From Blumeriella jaapii (taxonomy: Eukaryota; Ascomycota; Leotiomycetes; Helotiales; Drepanopezizaceae): a DNA stretch of 64,000 nucleotides. Shown here one piece after another: positions 22,096 to 33,384 of this stretch. Position 1 is the first letter of the stretch. Each line of letters begins with the position of its first letter. The notes beneath the pieces were generated by a model. That model did not search any database. It was given only the letters and a program-made list of their open reading frames with translations, and was not told the DNA's origin. Where the stretch lies: assembly GCA_009599575.1 (NCBI GenBank), contig VWND01000007.1, positions 1-64,000 of the forward strand, written 5' to 3'. The position numbers were made by a program, and so were the translations under genes.

Positions 22096-22860
22096 ATGAA
22101 ACTTTGCAGTAATCGTCGCGAAGGCTTCGTAAGTCTTGGGCGGCCCTGGGTAGAGAGCACGCACCGAACAGCAGAGAGACTGACATGACAGCTTCAGGGC
22201 CCCTCGTCTTCCGTCTCCTCGCCACTTCCAACATCCTGCTTCGCGGATGTGGTCCTCATCCCGCTCCCCGTCTGGATCGCGCTCGCTCTCCTCCCGATCC
22301 TCCTCGCTCTCTCTACGTACCATCGCAAACAAAACTACAACCCTTCCACCGCTCACCTGCGCATCGTTCCCGCCCAGAAATGGGGCTACACGACCACCGC
22401 AACCGTCTACTATCTCCTAATCGTCGCCAACATCTTGATGCTCACTCTGGAAATCGTTCGCTTGAACTTGATCCATTTTGGGATCGGCCTGATTCCTTTT
22501 GCATACGTCGGCTTGCTCATCGGCTCCCTGCTCCACTGGACCGAAGGCGCCAAGTGGAGGATCAGAGGGTGGCAGGCAGTCAACTACATCATATGGATCG
22601 GAGGCATCATCATGAGCATCGTCAAAGTCGTCGGGCTCGACAAGGAAGGCATCGACTCCCGAAAAGGCAGCAAATATCCGCTCAGCGACCAGGTCACTGA
22701 CATCGCCGTCATGGCGGGCGTTTACGCTGTGATTGCGGTGTTGGAAGTCGTGCTGGGCGTTTGGAGAATCAAGAGGAGCAACGATGCGGATAGAGTGCAG
22801 ACTCCGCAGAGTGGGCAGAGTGGGCAGAGTGGGAAGACTCCTGTTATGGAGCACTCGTAA
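22096..22860 (+). CDS. Five-helix membrane protein of unknown function
   Basis: I do not recognise a named family; it looks like a fungal integral-membrane protein. The best model has two exons: 22096-22128 (11 codons, GTAAGT donor) and 22198-22860 (acceptor TTCAG with a CTGAC branch site 24 nt earlier), giving 231 aa. Without the first exon there is no ATG ahead of the first helix. Hydrophobic segments: VVLIPLPVWIALALLPILL, VYYLLIVANILMLTLEIV, IGLIPFAYVGLLIGSLL, YIIWIGGIIMSIVKVVG and IAVMAGVYAVIAVLEVVLG. A short charged tail ends in SGQSGQSG repeats. The downstream neighbour is convergent. The reading frame from the second exon on is confident; the first exon is inferred from splice signals only. 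Confidence 0.7.
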
Positions 22861-23733
22861 TGCGGAGGAAAGACGGGAAGACGAGTGACAACGAGATGGG
22901 GCGTGAGTTTTGATACCCTCAGTTTGCGCATTTCCATGTTCTTTCTCTTCGCAATGGATTGGCTTTCCTGCGTCATCACTGGTGAGCCAGACACGTGAGA
23001 TGTGTTTACTTGCGGCTTGCCCTGCGTCTTTCTTTCCAATATGGCCACAGATCACCGCGGATGCTTGCTTGCGCTTGTGAGTAGCATCTTTGGACACAGG
23101 ACTAATGCGGGCCCGAAGTCTGCCCCTCTCAGCTTGTCTTACTCGCTCATCGACTGGTCTTGACTTGAGACTTTCGAGCTTGTATCAGTCCACTTGTCGC
23201 TTGATCTATCAGCTGTCCAAAGAGGAGATACGGGTTGCTCTTTTTACAGCTCAAATTGCTCTTTGTACAGCTCAAATTGCTCTTTGTACAGCTCAAATTG
23301 CGATGTTGGTCAGCTCAAAATAAGTGGTTGGGGCGACCTAGCCGTCGAAGAAGCGGCCTCTACCACCGTACCCCACGAAGTCGAGTTTTCCTCTCCCGAA
23401 AAGATAATGGCTAAGCACATCTTCCAAGGAGCACAATCACGCTCGACGATCGTGCTGGTGGGCGCATGACTGATGGGGGACCACCACATGGGGCGGAAAT
23501 ATGAGTTGCCATCCGACGTGCTTCGACACTGCGCTCAGGACGAAGTACAGATCACCGGGATTCGGAAACATGATGGATGATGAAAGCGTATCTGGTTCCA
23601 TTCTTCGCTATAACAGCAATGATGTTTTACCAGCTGTCCAGCTCTCTAATCAGCTCGCGAAACAACGCGGTGACTTGCTGAATGCTTGACATCCCGTGCC
23701 CTTGCCATCGCGGCCTCTCGCTTCCGCCATGGT
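22861..23733. other. Convergent intergenic spacer
   Basis: 3' flanks of two converging genes. It holds a short tandem repeat (about 23237-23301) and otherwise nothing I can name. Confidence 0.7.
23237..23301. repeat. 21-bp tandem repeat
   Basis: The unit GCTCTTTGTACAGCTCAAATT recurs about three times with minor changes in the first copy (GCTCTTTTTACAGCTCAAATT) and trails off as GCGATGTTGGTCAGCTCAAA. Confidence 0.9.
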
Positions 23734-24567
23734 TTATTTACCATCCAGCCTCTCCATCTGCAATTCCTCCCGGTGCTGAACAGCCAGACCAGGACCTTTA
23801 CAGCTGAGAATCTTGCACTCACGCGTCTCCCGTGGCATGCCTATGCGGAAGTTCTCGCTCGGCACCAGATCGACCCCGAGCAGCGTGAAACGGCGAAGGG
23901 CCTCCTCGTGGGTGTTATAGCGTCTCCAGCCCAGGCAGTCCGGGACCACGCGCACCTTCCACTCCCCCCGGCTGACGGCGTCCAGCACCGAAGCCAACAC
24001 GCACGTTCCGGACGCGCAGCCCGCAAAGTATGCATCCGTCACCCCCTTCTCCCGCAAGACGTCGAGCAGCGCCGTCGTCCCGTTGAAGGCCGAGTAGGCC
24101 CCCTTCACCACGACCACGTCCCGCTGCCTGTCCCTCAGGCTGCCGATCTCCGGGTAGATCTCCGCGCCCCACGAGCCGGCTTCGCAGCAGGGGACGGGGT
24201 GTACGTGCGTCGCCGCCGCCAGCCACGCGTTGGTGGCCACGACCCCGTCGCCCTTCGGCTCGGCTGCCATCGCCGGCGGCTCCTCCGCCCGCTTCTCGTA
24301 GACGGCCTGCACGAAGATGACGTGCCCGCCCGCCTGCCGAAAGCGCGGGATCAGGGCCCTCAGCTTCGCGACGAGCTCGGGCCGGCAGTCGGCGTGGATG
24401 GGGAAGTGGCCGGCCGGGTCGAGGAACTCGTTCTGGACGTCGATGATGACGAGCGCGTCGGTGCCGCTTCTCGGGCGCTGCTGCTGGTCGGCGATCGTGC
24501 CCAGGGCCATGCAGACGTGGAGCTGGTCTTCGTCGTTGTCGACGCCGTCGTTGAGTGGGAGGTGCAT
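23734..24567 (-). CDS. Isochorismatase-like cysteine hydrolase
   Basis: A single-exon 277-aa protein with the isochorismatase/nicotinamidase fold. It hydrolyses an amide or ester-like bond through a Cys-Asp-Lys triad; the substrate cannot be told from sequence. The triad is visible: Asp43 in VIIDVQNEF, Lys155 in VVVVKGAYSAF and Cys189 in FAGCASGTCV, the last with the glycine-rich turn that precedes the nucleophile in this fold. The C-terminal RRYNTHEEALRRF matches the family's closing helix. No signal peptide or targeting tag is evident, so a cytosolic enzyme is likely. A later Met20 could be the real start, since residues 1-35 lie outside the domain. Neighbours give no pathway hint. Confidence 0.88.
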   Translation of the reverse strand: MHLPLNDGVDNDEDQLHVCMALGTIADQQQRPRSGTDALVIIDVQNEFLDPAGHFPIHADCRPELVAKLRALIPRFRQAGGHVIFVQAVYEKRAEEPPAMAAEPKGDGVVATNAWLAAATHVHPVPCCEAGSWGAEIYPEIGSLRDRQRDVVVVKGAYSAFNGTTALLDVLREKGVTDAYFAGCASGTCVLASVLDAVSRGEWKVRVVPDCLGWRRYNTHEEALRRFTLLGVDLVPSENFRIGMPRETRECKILSCKGPGLAVQHREELQMERLDGK

Positions 24568-26853
24568 GTCGACGCGTATATCTATCCCGCTCCGTATCCG
24601 TGGATGAAAGCGGCGCGTTTCGAAGTGAGATTGCGTGGAACGAAAATCTCCAACATCGGTTGGTGGTTCGCGAGGATCAGAGACCGATGACCCTTTGGGT
24701 TGAAGGTCGAAGAATCCGAGGATTTTGGGACAGCCGAAGTCTTGCCGGCGTCCTTCGATTGTTGTTGTTCTCGCTTAGCTCGCTTGTTGTGCTCGCCTAG
24801 CTAGTTAGTCATTGTTCAATGGGGAAGGCCCGGTTTTGTTTGTTCCGGGATATCGTACTTCGCTTAAGAAGAAGGGCGTGATGCAAGGACGTCCGCCTTT
24901 TTAATACTGATGTGCAAAATCTCAAGTCGGAGTGGCTGCTCTGTCTCAACGACAAGTCAAGTTGCAGATTCGGTGCTTCGTTACCTGTTGAATCAACAAC
25001 CGGCCACATTGCGCCTAGTCAAACTCCAGCAGTCGAGAGAGAATCGTGCAGCCACCGAGATTTGCTGGTTATCATGCACAAAACACACCGGTGCAGACTT
25101 TCCCGAACCCACAAGTACCGATCACGGTAGAAACGTTGCCTTGGTTGAAAGCCAGGCTCGAGCCGTGAAAGCGCCAAAGCCACCCGTGCCAGAAAACACC
25201 AGGGAGCGAGCAGAGAAGAAGGTAAAGATCGATCCACAGGGCAGAAGTGGAGGAACACCGAAGCCATGTATGCCATGTTCTCAAGGCAAACTCTCTGTGT
25301 GCTGTGCAGCTCTCATCACCGAGATCTGCTCTCATCTACGCTCCGGTTAGGGAGGGTCCTGTGTCCCACGGATATCGACTCCTCTTTCCTCGACCAATTC
25401 TCGCCGCTGCCGTCACCGGACATCGAGCGTTCTGCTACCTACCGTACAGTACCATCAAGCCAGTCGTGCTCCTACGGCGCTGCCCTCAACGTGGACGAAC
25501 AGCCTCTCCCCAGTGTTTTCCCCACATCTCAGGCTTAGCGAGATGTTTGTTTGGATGAGGTTCGTACGTGCAGTACAGCACTTCCTTCCATGCCTCGGGA
25601 CTTGCTCGAGTAGCCTGCCTCGGCGTGCTGAAGGGGTTTTCAGCGCACGGTATGCCTGCCTCGTGGCGAGTCTACGATGCCTCTGCCTCTGCCGATGCCT
25701 CTGCCTCTTGGTGGAGAAGACGCTATTGCCATGATCGCCATTGCCTCGCGGCAGGACATACATACATACGTCTGCCGCCTTGCTTGCAGGTCAGGATGTA
25801 CAGTAATCCACTGCCGAAGCCAGTCATGTGCGTCAGTGCAGCGGTGACGATGATTCTCCACGCTGGTGGTCGCGAGCTTGCCTGCGCATTCAACACCCGT
25901 GCGTAGACCGTGGCTCAGTTCGGTGTACCGAGGCAGCTTTGTTTACAAACTGGGCCGGCCACCACGCACCCTCCCCCCCGCCTGTGAGCCCACCCCAAGA
26001 ATGCGGCAGACTACTACCACTCTACATACGGTATGTACTGTACTGTGTACATGCATACATACACATACACACACATACACCCCATCAAGACACGATGCAC
26101 ATGCAATGCAATGCAACGATCGACCAGCCGCTCCCGCTCGTCTTCAGGCAATCTATCTCAAGCATCTCCATCCTTCCTTGCAGGTGCATCCATCCGCACC
26201 CGCGTCACCTTGGCTGCAGGAGGACGAGCCTCGCGTCGGGCCGGCACGCAAAGCCGCGAGATTAACAACAGACTCCCCTCGACGCCGACCAACCAATCGC
26301 ACCCAACTTCGAGATCGTGGGCGTTCGGGAACGAGCAGCCGCTGCTCCCCTTCACACGTCGACTCTCTCCTTGGGCCGAGGACCAGACCCCCCCTGGCTC
26401 GACTGCAATATATATATATGTATATGCAGAGCACGGCCGGTGTGGCCGGAGATGCAGCGGAAGAAGAAAACACCTCTAGACGCGGAAGAGGAAGAAGGGG
26501 GAGGAGAAGGAAGAAGAAGAAGAAAAAGGAAAGAAAAGAAAAAAGCTCTAGACGCCATCGTCGTCGCACCGGCAATGTGTGGATGGACGTACGGCATGGG
26601 ACGGCTGCGCACGTCGTGTTCGTTCGCGTTATACATATATGGAACAGTCACCCATATTCCCGGGAAAGAGCGTGATCGCACTTCGAACGTCCCTTTCTCT
26701 CACTCATCCTCACGAGAGGAGCACCTATCTCGAGGCAGAGGAAATACCGGTCTATACCTCGCCTTCGTCTTCGTCTTCGTCTCCGTCTCTCCCTCTCCCT
26801 CTCCCTCTCTCTCCCTCTCCCTCTTCCTCTCCCGTCGAGAATCTCCGCCGACC
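24568..26853. other. Divergent intergenic region, no supported gene
   Basis: Several frames occur on both strands but none is protein-like over its length. Features seen are a CTCTGCCGATG-type imperfect repeat (about 25680-25710), CATACACA runs (26050-26085), TACTGTAC motifs and a purine-rich block (26455-26555). Confidence 0.6.
26760..26836 (+). promoter_or_regulatory. CT-rich leader of the small secreted-protein gene
   Basis: A nearly pure pyrimidine tract of CTTCGT and CCCTCT units ends about 18 bp before the ATG at 26854. Such CT-rich tracts mark fungal transcription start regions. Confidence 0.6.
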
Positions 26854-27954
26854 ATGATGTCTTCCCGCCGCGGCCTCGACGTCGACCACCTTCTCGCGCT
26901 CGTGATGCTCCTGCTTCTGGGGAGCATGGCATGCGCACAGCAGCTCCCACCCATCCCCTACATTCCAGCAACGCCCCCGGGCGGCGGAGGAGCGGCGACG
27001 GTGACCAAGACGGTGCAGGAGCCCTCAGCAGCGACCGACGCGAGCGGCCTCACGACGTACGTATCACCCACTCACTTCCACGACCCGCCTCCCTGTCCTC
27101 TGATTCTGGCCCCCTTTCCATCATGGTCCTCCCCGTCTTCCCATCTTCCAGCCCGTCGTGCCGAGGTCGCGGCGTCCGTCCACCATGAGGCGATGCTCGC
27201 TCGACCCGCAGCCGAGACCGACGTCAACAAGAGACGGCCACACCACAAGCTAACGGAGCACCCGCGCAGCAGCCCAGCCAGCAAACCGCATTTCATGCCC
27301 ACCTACCCCCCGCGCTTCTCCGACACCCTCGCTGCCGCCTCCATCGGCCGGGCCCTGACCGCCGCCCAGTCGACCTGGACAGCCGGCCCGGCCTACCCCA
27401 GCATCACCGCCGCCGTATACCGTAAGACCCGTCTTCCTTCCCTTCCTTCCCTTCCCTTCCCTTCCCTTCCCTTCCCTTCCCTTCCCTTCCCTTCCCTTCC
27501 TCTCTCTTCCTCTCTCTTCCCCCCACAAACTATATCTCCCCCCTTCCAAAGTTACCCTTTCACACATACACACACACACATACACACACACATACACACC
27601 CACATACACACCCACACACACACACACCCACCAACCCAACCAACCACCCAACCAACCAAACTAACCCCCCCAGAAGCAGCGCCCCCCAGCGCGCGCGCCT
27701 CCCTCGCGCAGTCCTACGACTGGGACGCCATCGTCCAGGCGCCGTGGTACGCGGCCGGCGTGCCGGCCGCCGTCCAGGAGCTGGTCGGCGCGCAAGAGCA
27801 GCGCCTGCAGGCCACGCTCGACAACGCGACGGCGCACTCGGCGGCCCCGCGGAGCTCGAAGCTGCCGTGGGGCCGGCCCGGGGCGGGCGCGCTGGGCTGG
27901 GGCGCGCTCGCCGTGCTGGCGGCCATGGCGACCGTGGCCATGGGCCCGTGGTGA
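26854..27954 (+). CDS. Small secreted protein, possibly GPI-anchored
   Basis: Unknown family. The ATG at 26854 follows a CT-rich leader and starts a signal peptide (hydrophobic LLALVMLLLLGSMACA, likely cut before QQLPPIP). Proposed exons: 26854-27056 (GTACGT donor), about 27270-27421 (CTAAC branch at 27250) and 27674-27954, giving 211 aa. Both introns are multiples of three, so an unspliced frame also stays open; the spliced form is preferred because the intron sequences are simple repeats. The mature part has the conserved-looking APPSARASLAQSYDWDAI and APWYAAGVPAAVQEL segments. It closes with a small-residue region and a hydrophobic end (GALAVLAAMATVAMGPW), as in GPI-addition signals. The acceptor of intron 1 is uncertain by a few codons. 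Third-exon GC content is very high compared with the rest of the window. Confidence 0.65.
   Translation: MMSSRRGLDVDHLLALVMLLLLGSMACAQQLPPIPYIPATPPGGGGAATVTKTVQEPSAATDASGLTTYVSPTHFHDPPPCPLILAPFPSWSSPSSHLPARRAEVAASVHHEAMLARPAAETDVNKRRPHHKLTEHPRSSPASKPHFMPTYPPRFSDTLAAASIGRALTAAQSTWTAGPAYPSITAAVYRKTRLPSLPSLPFPSLPFPSLPFPSLPLSSSLFPPQTISPPFQSYPFTHTHTHIHTHIHTHIHTHTHTHPPTQPTTQPTKLTPPEAAPPSARASLAQSYDWDAIVQAPWYAAGVPAAVQELVGAQEQRLQATLDNATAHSAAPRSSKLPWGRPGAGALGWGALAVLAAMATVAMGPW
27430..27655. repeat. Microsatellites inside intron 2
   Basis: A CCCTT repeat (about 27430-27510) is followed by CA-rich repeats with CCAA units (about 27560-27655). Both lie inside the proposed intron 27422-27673. Confidence 0.9.
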
Positions 27955-28173
27955 GCGGGTCGGCGCATGAGCTGCGGGCGCGCGAGGAGGAGGACGGGGG
28001 GAGGGGGGGGGCGGGCAGTGAATCGTGGCATTCCTTTCTTCGTTTGTGTTTCCCGACGAGACGTTTCGGTTGATGATAAAGACACGCAGCAATGCAATTG
28101 GGTATAACTACAATCAATAATGGTACGCCTTTTCCCAAGCACGATGAATCAAGGTTTCCAGGTCCGATTCCGT

Positions 28174-31100
28174 CTACTGGGGTTCGCCAACTCCCTCACT
28201 CGCTCTGAATCCAATGCCCGGCAGCTTGCTGCGCAAAGCCAGACTACTGCAAACAACACTGATGGAACTCATCGCCATCGCCAAACTAGCCCAGACGGGA
28301 TCGAGTCGGATGTGATTTCCATGACTAACAATCGGATAGAGAACGCCGGCCGCGACGGGCAGCGCAACGAGATTATAGATGAGAGCCCAGCCAAAATTGA
28401 ACTTGATTCTGCGAAACACAAACTTACTGAGATCAAGGAGAGTAATGAGCGAATTGAGGTTGCTGGAAACAAGCACAAATTCGGCGGACGAGATGGCGAT
28501 GTCCGATCCGGAGCCGATAGCGATACCAACATCCGCGGTCGTCAGAGCAGGTGAGTCGTTGATACCGTCGCCGACCATGGCAATGAGAGCTCGTTCCGTC
28601 GGGTGATCGGCGCCAGAAGAAGTGCGAGCTTTGAGAGATCGTTGAAGATAGCGGATCGTATTTGCCTTCTCGCTGGGCAGAACACCGGCAATGATGTTGC
28701 GGAGTGGGATGCCAATCTTGGTCCCGATGGCGTCGGCTGTCATTTGGTTATCTCCCGAGAGCATCCAGACGTCCGTTCCTCGTGCCTGCAGGGCTTTGAT
28801 GATGCCGGGTGCTTCGGGTCGGATGGGGTCTGAAATGGCAAACATCGCTGCAACTTCCCACGAACCAGGTGACAAGAGGCTCATCGAATGGTTGAGACTG
28901 ATGGCCGCCAATGCAATAGACTTGCCCTCCAGCTTCCATTTATCAAGCGTCGATCTTGTAGCACCTGAGAGAACAACGTCGTTTTGCTCCATGAGTGCCT
29001 CGTTTCCCATGATCATTTTCGCTTCAACACCTCTGTCTCGGAGGAGAAACTTGGCGCTCAGACCTCTCCCTGCGATCTCTTCGACCATGTACGCATCAAG
29101 GTCGGCAGTTGGGTGATTTTGGCAAAGCGAGACCAATGCTTTGGCAATGGTATGACTGCTGTTGCTCTCTAAGGCCTTGACCATTCCGAGAATCAGCTTC
29201 TTCGACTCCACGTTGCCCAGGCCGGTATCGACGGTGAGGACGTCGAAATCCGTCACAACAGGCTCGCCACCTATAGTCAGGGTCCCAGTCTTGTCAAACA
29301 CGACGCAGTCAAGTTTGCTTGCTTTCTCGAAAGCTTCCCCACCGCCCTTGACCAATATCCCATATTTGGCGGCGAGACCACCGCCCACAAACAATGCCGT
29401 GGGAGCAGCTAATGCCAAGCCACAGGGACACGCGACGACGAAGACGGCAATGGCGAATTGTAAAGACCACGCGACCCAGTCCCCTTTCTCGGTACCAAGG
29501 TAGCTATCTGGCAGGACCCCAGACAGACCCAAGCTGAGCCATACAAGCCACGTGACGATTGCGATCACGGTGACGAAAGGGACGAAATAGCTCGTCAAGG
29601 TATCGGCAATCCGTTCCATCGGGGCTCGTCGAGTTTGGCCTTCCCTTACCGCCTTGACGATTTGATCTAGCAAAGAGGCCCCAGCAACACCGGTGATCTG
29701 GATGGTTACCGGAGTTCCCTTGTTGACTGTGCCGGAGTAGACCACATCGCCTACGCTCTTGTGAACAAGCCGAGACTCTCCAGTCAGCGAAGACTCGTCA
29801 AACCTGGACTGTCCCTGAACAACCGTCCCATCGCACGGCGGTGAACCTCCTTGTAAAATTTTGACAACATCTCCCAACTCGAGAAGATCAACGTTGACCG
29901 TCTTCAAGGTTTCTGGTTGGATCTCGCCAGCATCCTGCTCGTCGATGAGGGTCTGCTCGCTTGACCGTCTTGCTTCAACGGCGCCACGTTCGACTAGGAG
30001 AGCCTCGGTCGGTCGTAGCTTTCCCAACATGGTGACAGCATCTCCAGTCTTTGACTTGCTGTAGGACTCGATGAGACGTCCAACGAGGAGGAAAAGCGTC
30101 AAGAAGACGACCGAGTCGAAATAAAACTCCGCGTTGTCTGCTTCCTCGACGTGATAGACGGCAGCTGCGACTAGTTGAGCAACGGATGAGAAGTAGGCGA
30201 TCGATGTGCCGAGAGACATAAGCATGTTCATGCTCCCGAACCGGTAGAATCTCTGTAAGATAGGAGTCGGGCTTCCGGGTCGCCACATGGACCGAACCTC
30301 CTTCAAGGCACGAATATGGAACACATCCGCGCAGAAAAAGTAGACGGGCGTTGACATGACCAGCAATACCCACTGCGCACGACTGACACCAGCTTCAACG
30401 GGCTTCATGAGAAACTTCTTCCCGCTATCGCTGTCGGCGATCAAGCTCATGTAGATGATGCCGATGATGAGCGTTGGGATCGCGATGATGGACGTGAGAA
30501 GGACCCGGATCAAGATGCGCAGTTGCTCACGTGCGTGAAGTCGCCGAGACCGTTCTTCGAGAGTAGGTGGATGGTAGATGGAAGCTGTAATCGCAGAGTC
30601 GGCCTCTGAAATGGCTGTGATGATGTTTCTAATAGTAAAGTTGGGGACCTGTGGGACGTATGTGATCTTGAGAATTTCGTTATCAAGGGACACCGTTCTG
30701 TTGATCTTGACCTCGGTACCCAGATTTTTGAGAGCCGAATGAACACGACGCGGACAGTGCTCGCAGTACATGCCATCAACTTTGATCTCGACCGTTCGGT
30801 CGCAAGTTCGCGGGGTTTGGAAGATCATGTTGGTGTCGACCACACTGTCGAGGGTCGCCTCGTATCCGATGTCTTCGATAGCCTCCACGATGTCGCCCTG
30901 GTGCTCTTCGCCGACAAAATCGACAGTAGCGCTGTTCGAGATCAAGTTGACTATGACCTTTTTGATCCACTCCTTCTTCTCCAACTGCTCGGTGATGGCA
31001 CCCACGCATACCGCGCACGTCATGCCTTTGTTAATGTCAGCACGAGCTCTGGCAATGATTTCCATCTGAGAACGTCCCGAGCGCCCGACTCTGCAGACGC

Positions 31101-31750
31101 GTCATTCGCGCTTCGAGTTTTGACACATCCATGACGCGAAGTGTGAAGCTGTACATACCTCCCACAGCCAAAGTTGCGCGCCAGAGGTCTGGCTTGGCAG
31201 ACGAGCTATCCGACGCTATGGAGATCAAGGACCCGACGCGTGAGGGAGGCACCTCGCTCGCGTCGCCATTCTGGCCCGAGGAAGAGGGTTTTTGAGAGTC
31301 GAGAGATCCTCTCGTGCCCGTGCGACACGCTTCGCAGTGCTGCACATGAAGGGATGAGGCTCTGGCTCTCTTCTGGCGGTGTCGGGTCGATTGATCGGGC
31401 GAGAACCTCTCGATGAACCGGTCGAGGAAGCCCGTCTCCGCGTCACGCCGCACATGCCATGTTCCGGCAGGGCTTGTCGCGCGCGAGGCATCGTAGAGCT
31501 CGAAGCCTGCGTTCTTCAAGGCGTCTCGGATGGCCCGGGCCGGCAAGGCCTCCCGGTGCACGACGGTCACGACGGAGGAGACGAGGGAGGGCGAGACGGA
31601 GAGCGGCGAGGGATCGAGGGCGTAGAGGGCATCTTGGATGTGGGAGACGCACGAGGGACAGTGCAAGTTCGACAGGATAAATGAGCTTGTAAGCATGTTG
31701 TGGCTAACTTCTGGCGATGGCATTTTCCTGTGGAGATTGGGAGAAATCAT
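28174..31750 (-). CDS. Copper-transporting P1B-type ATPase (Ccc2-like)
   Basis: It pumps Cu(I) across a membrane, in fungi usually into the Golgi for loading of multicopper oxidases, or out of the cell. Two exons: 31750-31159 and 31025-28174, joined within the metal motif GG|MTCAVC, giving 1147 aa. Three N-terminal metal-binding repeats carry CPSC (31-34), CAVC (201-204) and CEHC (285-288). Then come the paired helices, SLTGES (actuator), CPC (730-732, the Cu(I) membrane site), DKTGT with the phosphorylated Asp775, and GDGIND (1016-1021). The tail has the MSSISVV...SSLALR signature of copper pumps. The position of the usual SEHP nucleotide-binding motif reads SSHT (His822). The start could also be Met10 at 31723, since CTCCACAG just before it could be an acceptor. 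The downstream gene converges within 220 bp. Confidence 0.93.
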
Positions 31751-33384
31751 GGCAGAGGCAGAGGCAGAGGCAGAGGCGATGTGTGTGTGTGTATGTGTAT
31801 GTGTGAATGCTCACCCAGCGTGGGGAGTGGTGGCGTGAGGTGGAAGGGACGAGGAGGTTCGATGTTTCGTTGAGAGGACGACGGGCGGGATCTGTACCGT
31901 ACCGAATGGTCAGTACACGCCGTCAAATCGCGTACAGCACATACCGTGAAGGTGCGCAAGAAGCGACTAGAAGGAGAGGAGAAGCCACGGGGGGAGCATG
32001 GTGAGGGTGGTTAATGTAGCAAATGGCCTCAGAAAAGCTCGCACCGCACAAATATCGCAGCGCATCCACGCATCACCACATGCCTGCTAGTGGTCTCTCA
32101 GCCCGTGTGAGAATCATCCAAGATCCTGGGCTGGGAGCTGGGACTCTGGCAAAGCGGTGCCATGAGAGAAGCACCGAGGTGCGGTGCGGGAAAGGGTGTC
32201 GACGAGACAGGACTGTTCCTATGGTATGTACTGTGTGTATGCCAAAGAAAGGTGCTTGAACAGAACACTTGCTTACAGCACAGCAAAGTAAACCAGCACG
32301 TGACCACAACATCCGCCCAGCTTGTCCACCTTGATCCCGTGACCAGCATGCGGCTCTCCCATCTTTGCATGCCAACATCGGGACATCATCAAGGGATCCT
32401 GGTATGGAAAGCAATTCTCCTCGAACGTGCCCCTGTCGATCCCCCAATTCAGGACTTCGACGAGGCTTCTTTAGATGCAGGATCCTATTGGAAAGTATAA
32501 TACTGTACTAGGTACGTGCCTGATTCTTAACTCTTGGTACACACAACAGGGCCCAACCTCAAGGGTAGAGTTTCCCTGATCACAGATTACACTGACTGTA
32601 CTGTACAGTACCATACTCTAGGTCTTAAAAGCATGACTCTGTAATCAACAAATTTAAAAATCCCTTTTTCCAACCATCTGATCCCAGCCACCTGTGCTGG
32701 TCTGAAAAAACTAGCCTGATCACAATGTTGTGGTATGTACAGTATGTGATGCTGTACTGCGGTATTCTCACGGACGACGACATTCCAAAACCAACCAAGA
32801 ATAAACCATCGAGTCCGTAGCTGAAATTCCCATACCGCATTTCGCCAAAAAGAGAGATCCGACAGCCAGCAAATAAACCCGTCGTGAGTGGCCGAACCGG
32901 GATCTGTTAATACTATCGGCATGTGAGGAAGGGCAGTTAGCACAGCAGAAGACCTCGATCACGTGAGCCATCCGTGGAAAGCCAATGCGGGTGTTTTCTA
33001 CCACTTTGGGAAATGTCAGACGAGCGCTTCTCGGATTGTCGATATTTCCATCATGTGTGGTGACTTCCCTGAACCATCTGGCCTGTTGGATGCTGCTAGA
33101 TGCGTACTTGTGTTATTCCATGCAGCAGGAAAGGGTTCGAGGTGGTGGTGGTAAGCTGGTGTCTTTTCACTTCAGCATATGCCAGAGATGATGCGAATCT
33201 TGGACCGTTTTGAGTTTACAATTTCTAAGAGGGACGTCGCGGCGAGCAAGGTAATCCATTCTCTCCATTCAACATGATGTAGATGCGTAAGAACAGTTGC
33301 ATGCCTTCCTTTGCCACGTACAGTAAGACCCAGATGACCCTGACAACCTTCTCGGTACAAGGCCCGTCTTGCTTCTCCCGACAC
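31751..33384. other. Intergenic: copper ATPase promoter and 3' flank of the acidic-protein gene
   Basis: A GGCAGA hexamer repeat and TG-rich tract (31751-31804) lie directly upstream of the ATPase ATG. The rest shows many TACTGTAC/TACAGTAC motifs (about 32503, 32592-32613, 32733) and no supportable gene. Confidence 0.7.

Noticed and set aside
21543..22160. Overlapping frames of 74-135 codons on both strands
   Set aside because: Mutually exclusive and without protein-like composition or motifs.
24910..25350. 146-codon plus frame
   Set aside because: No motif; overlaps equally long frames in other phases and strands.
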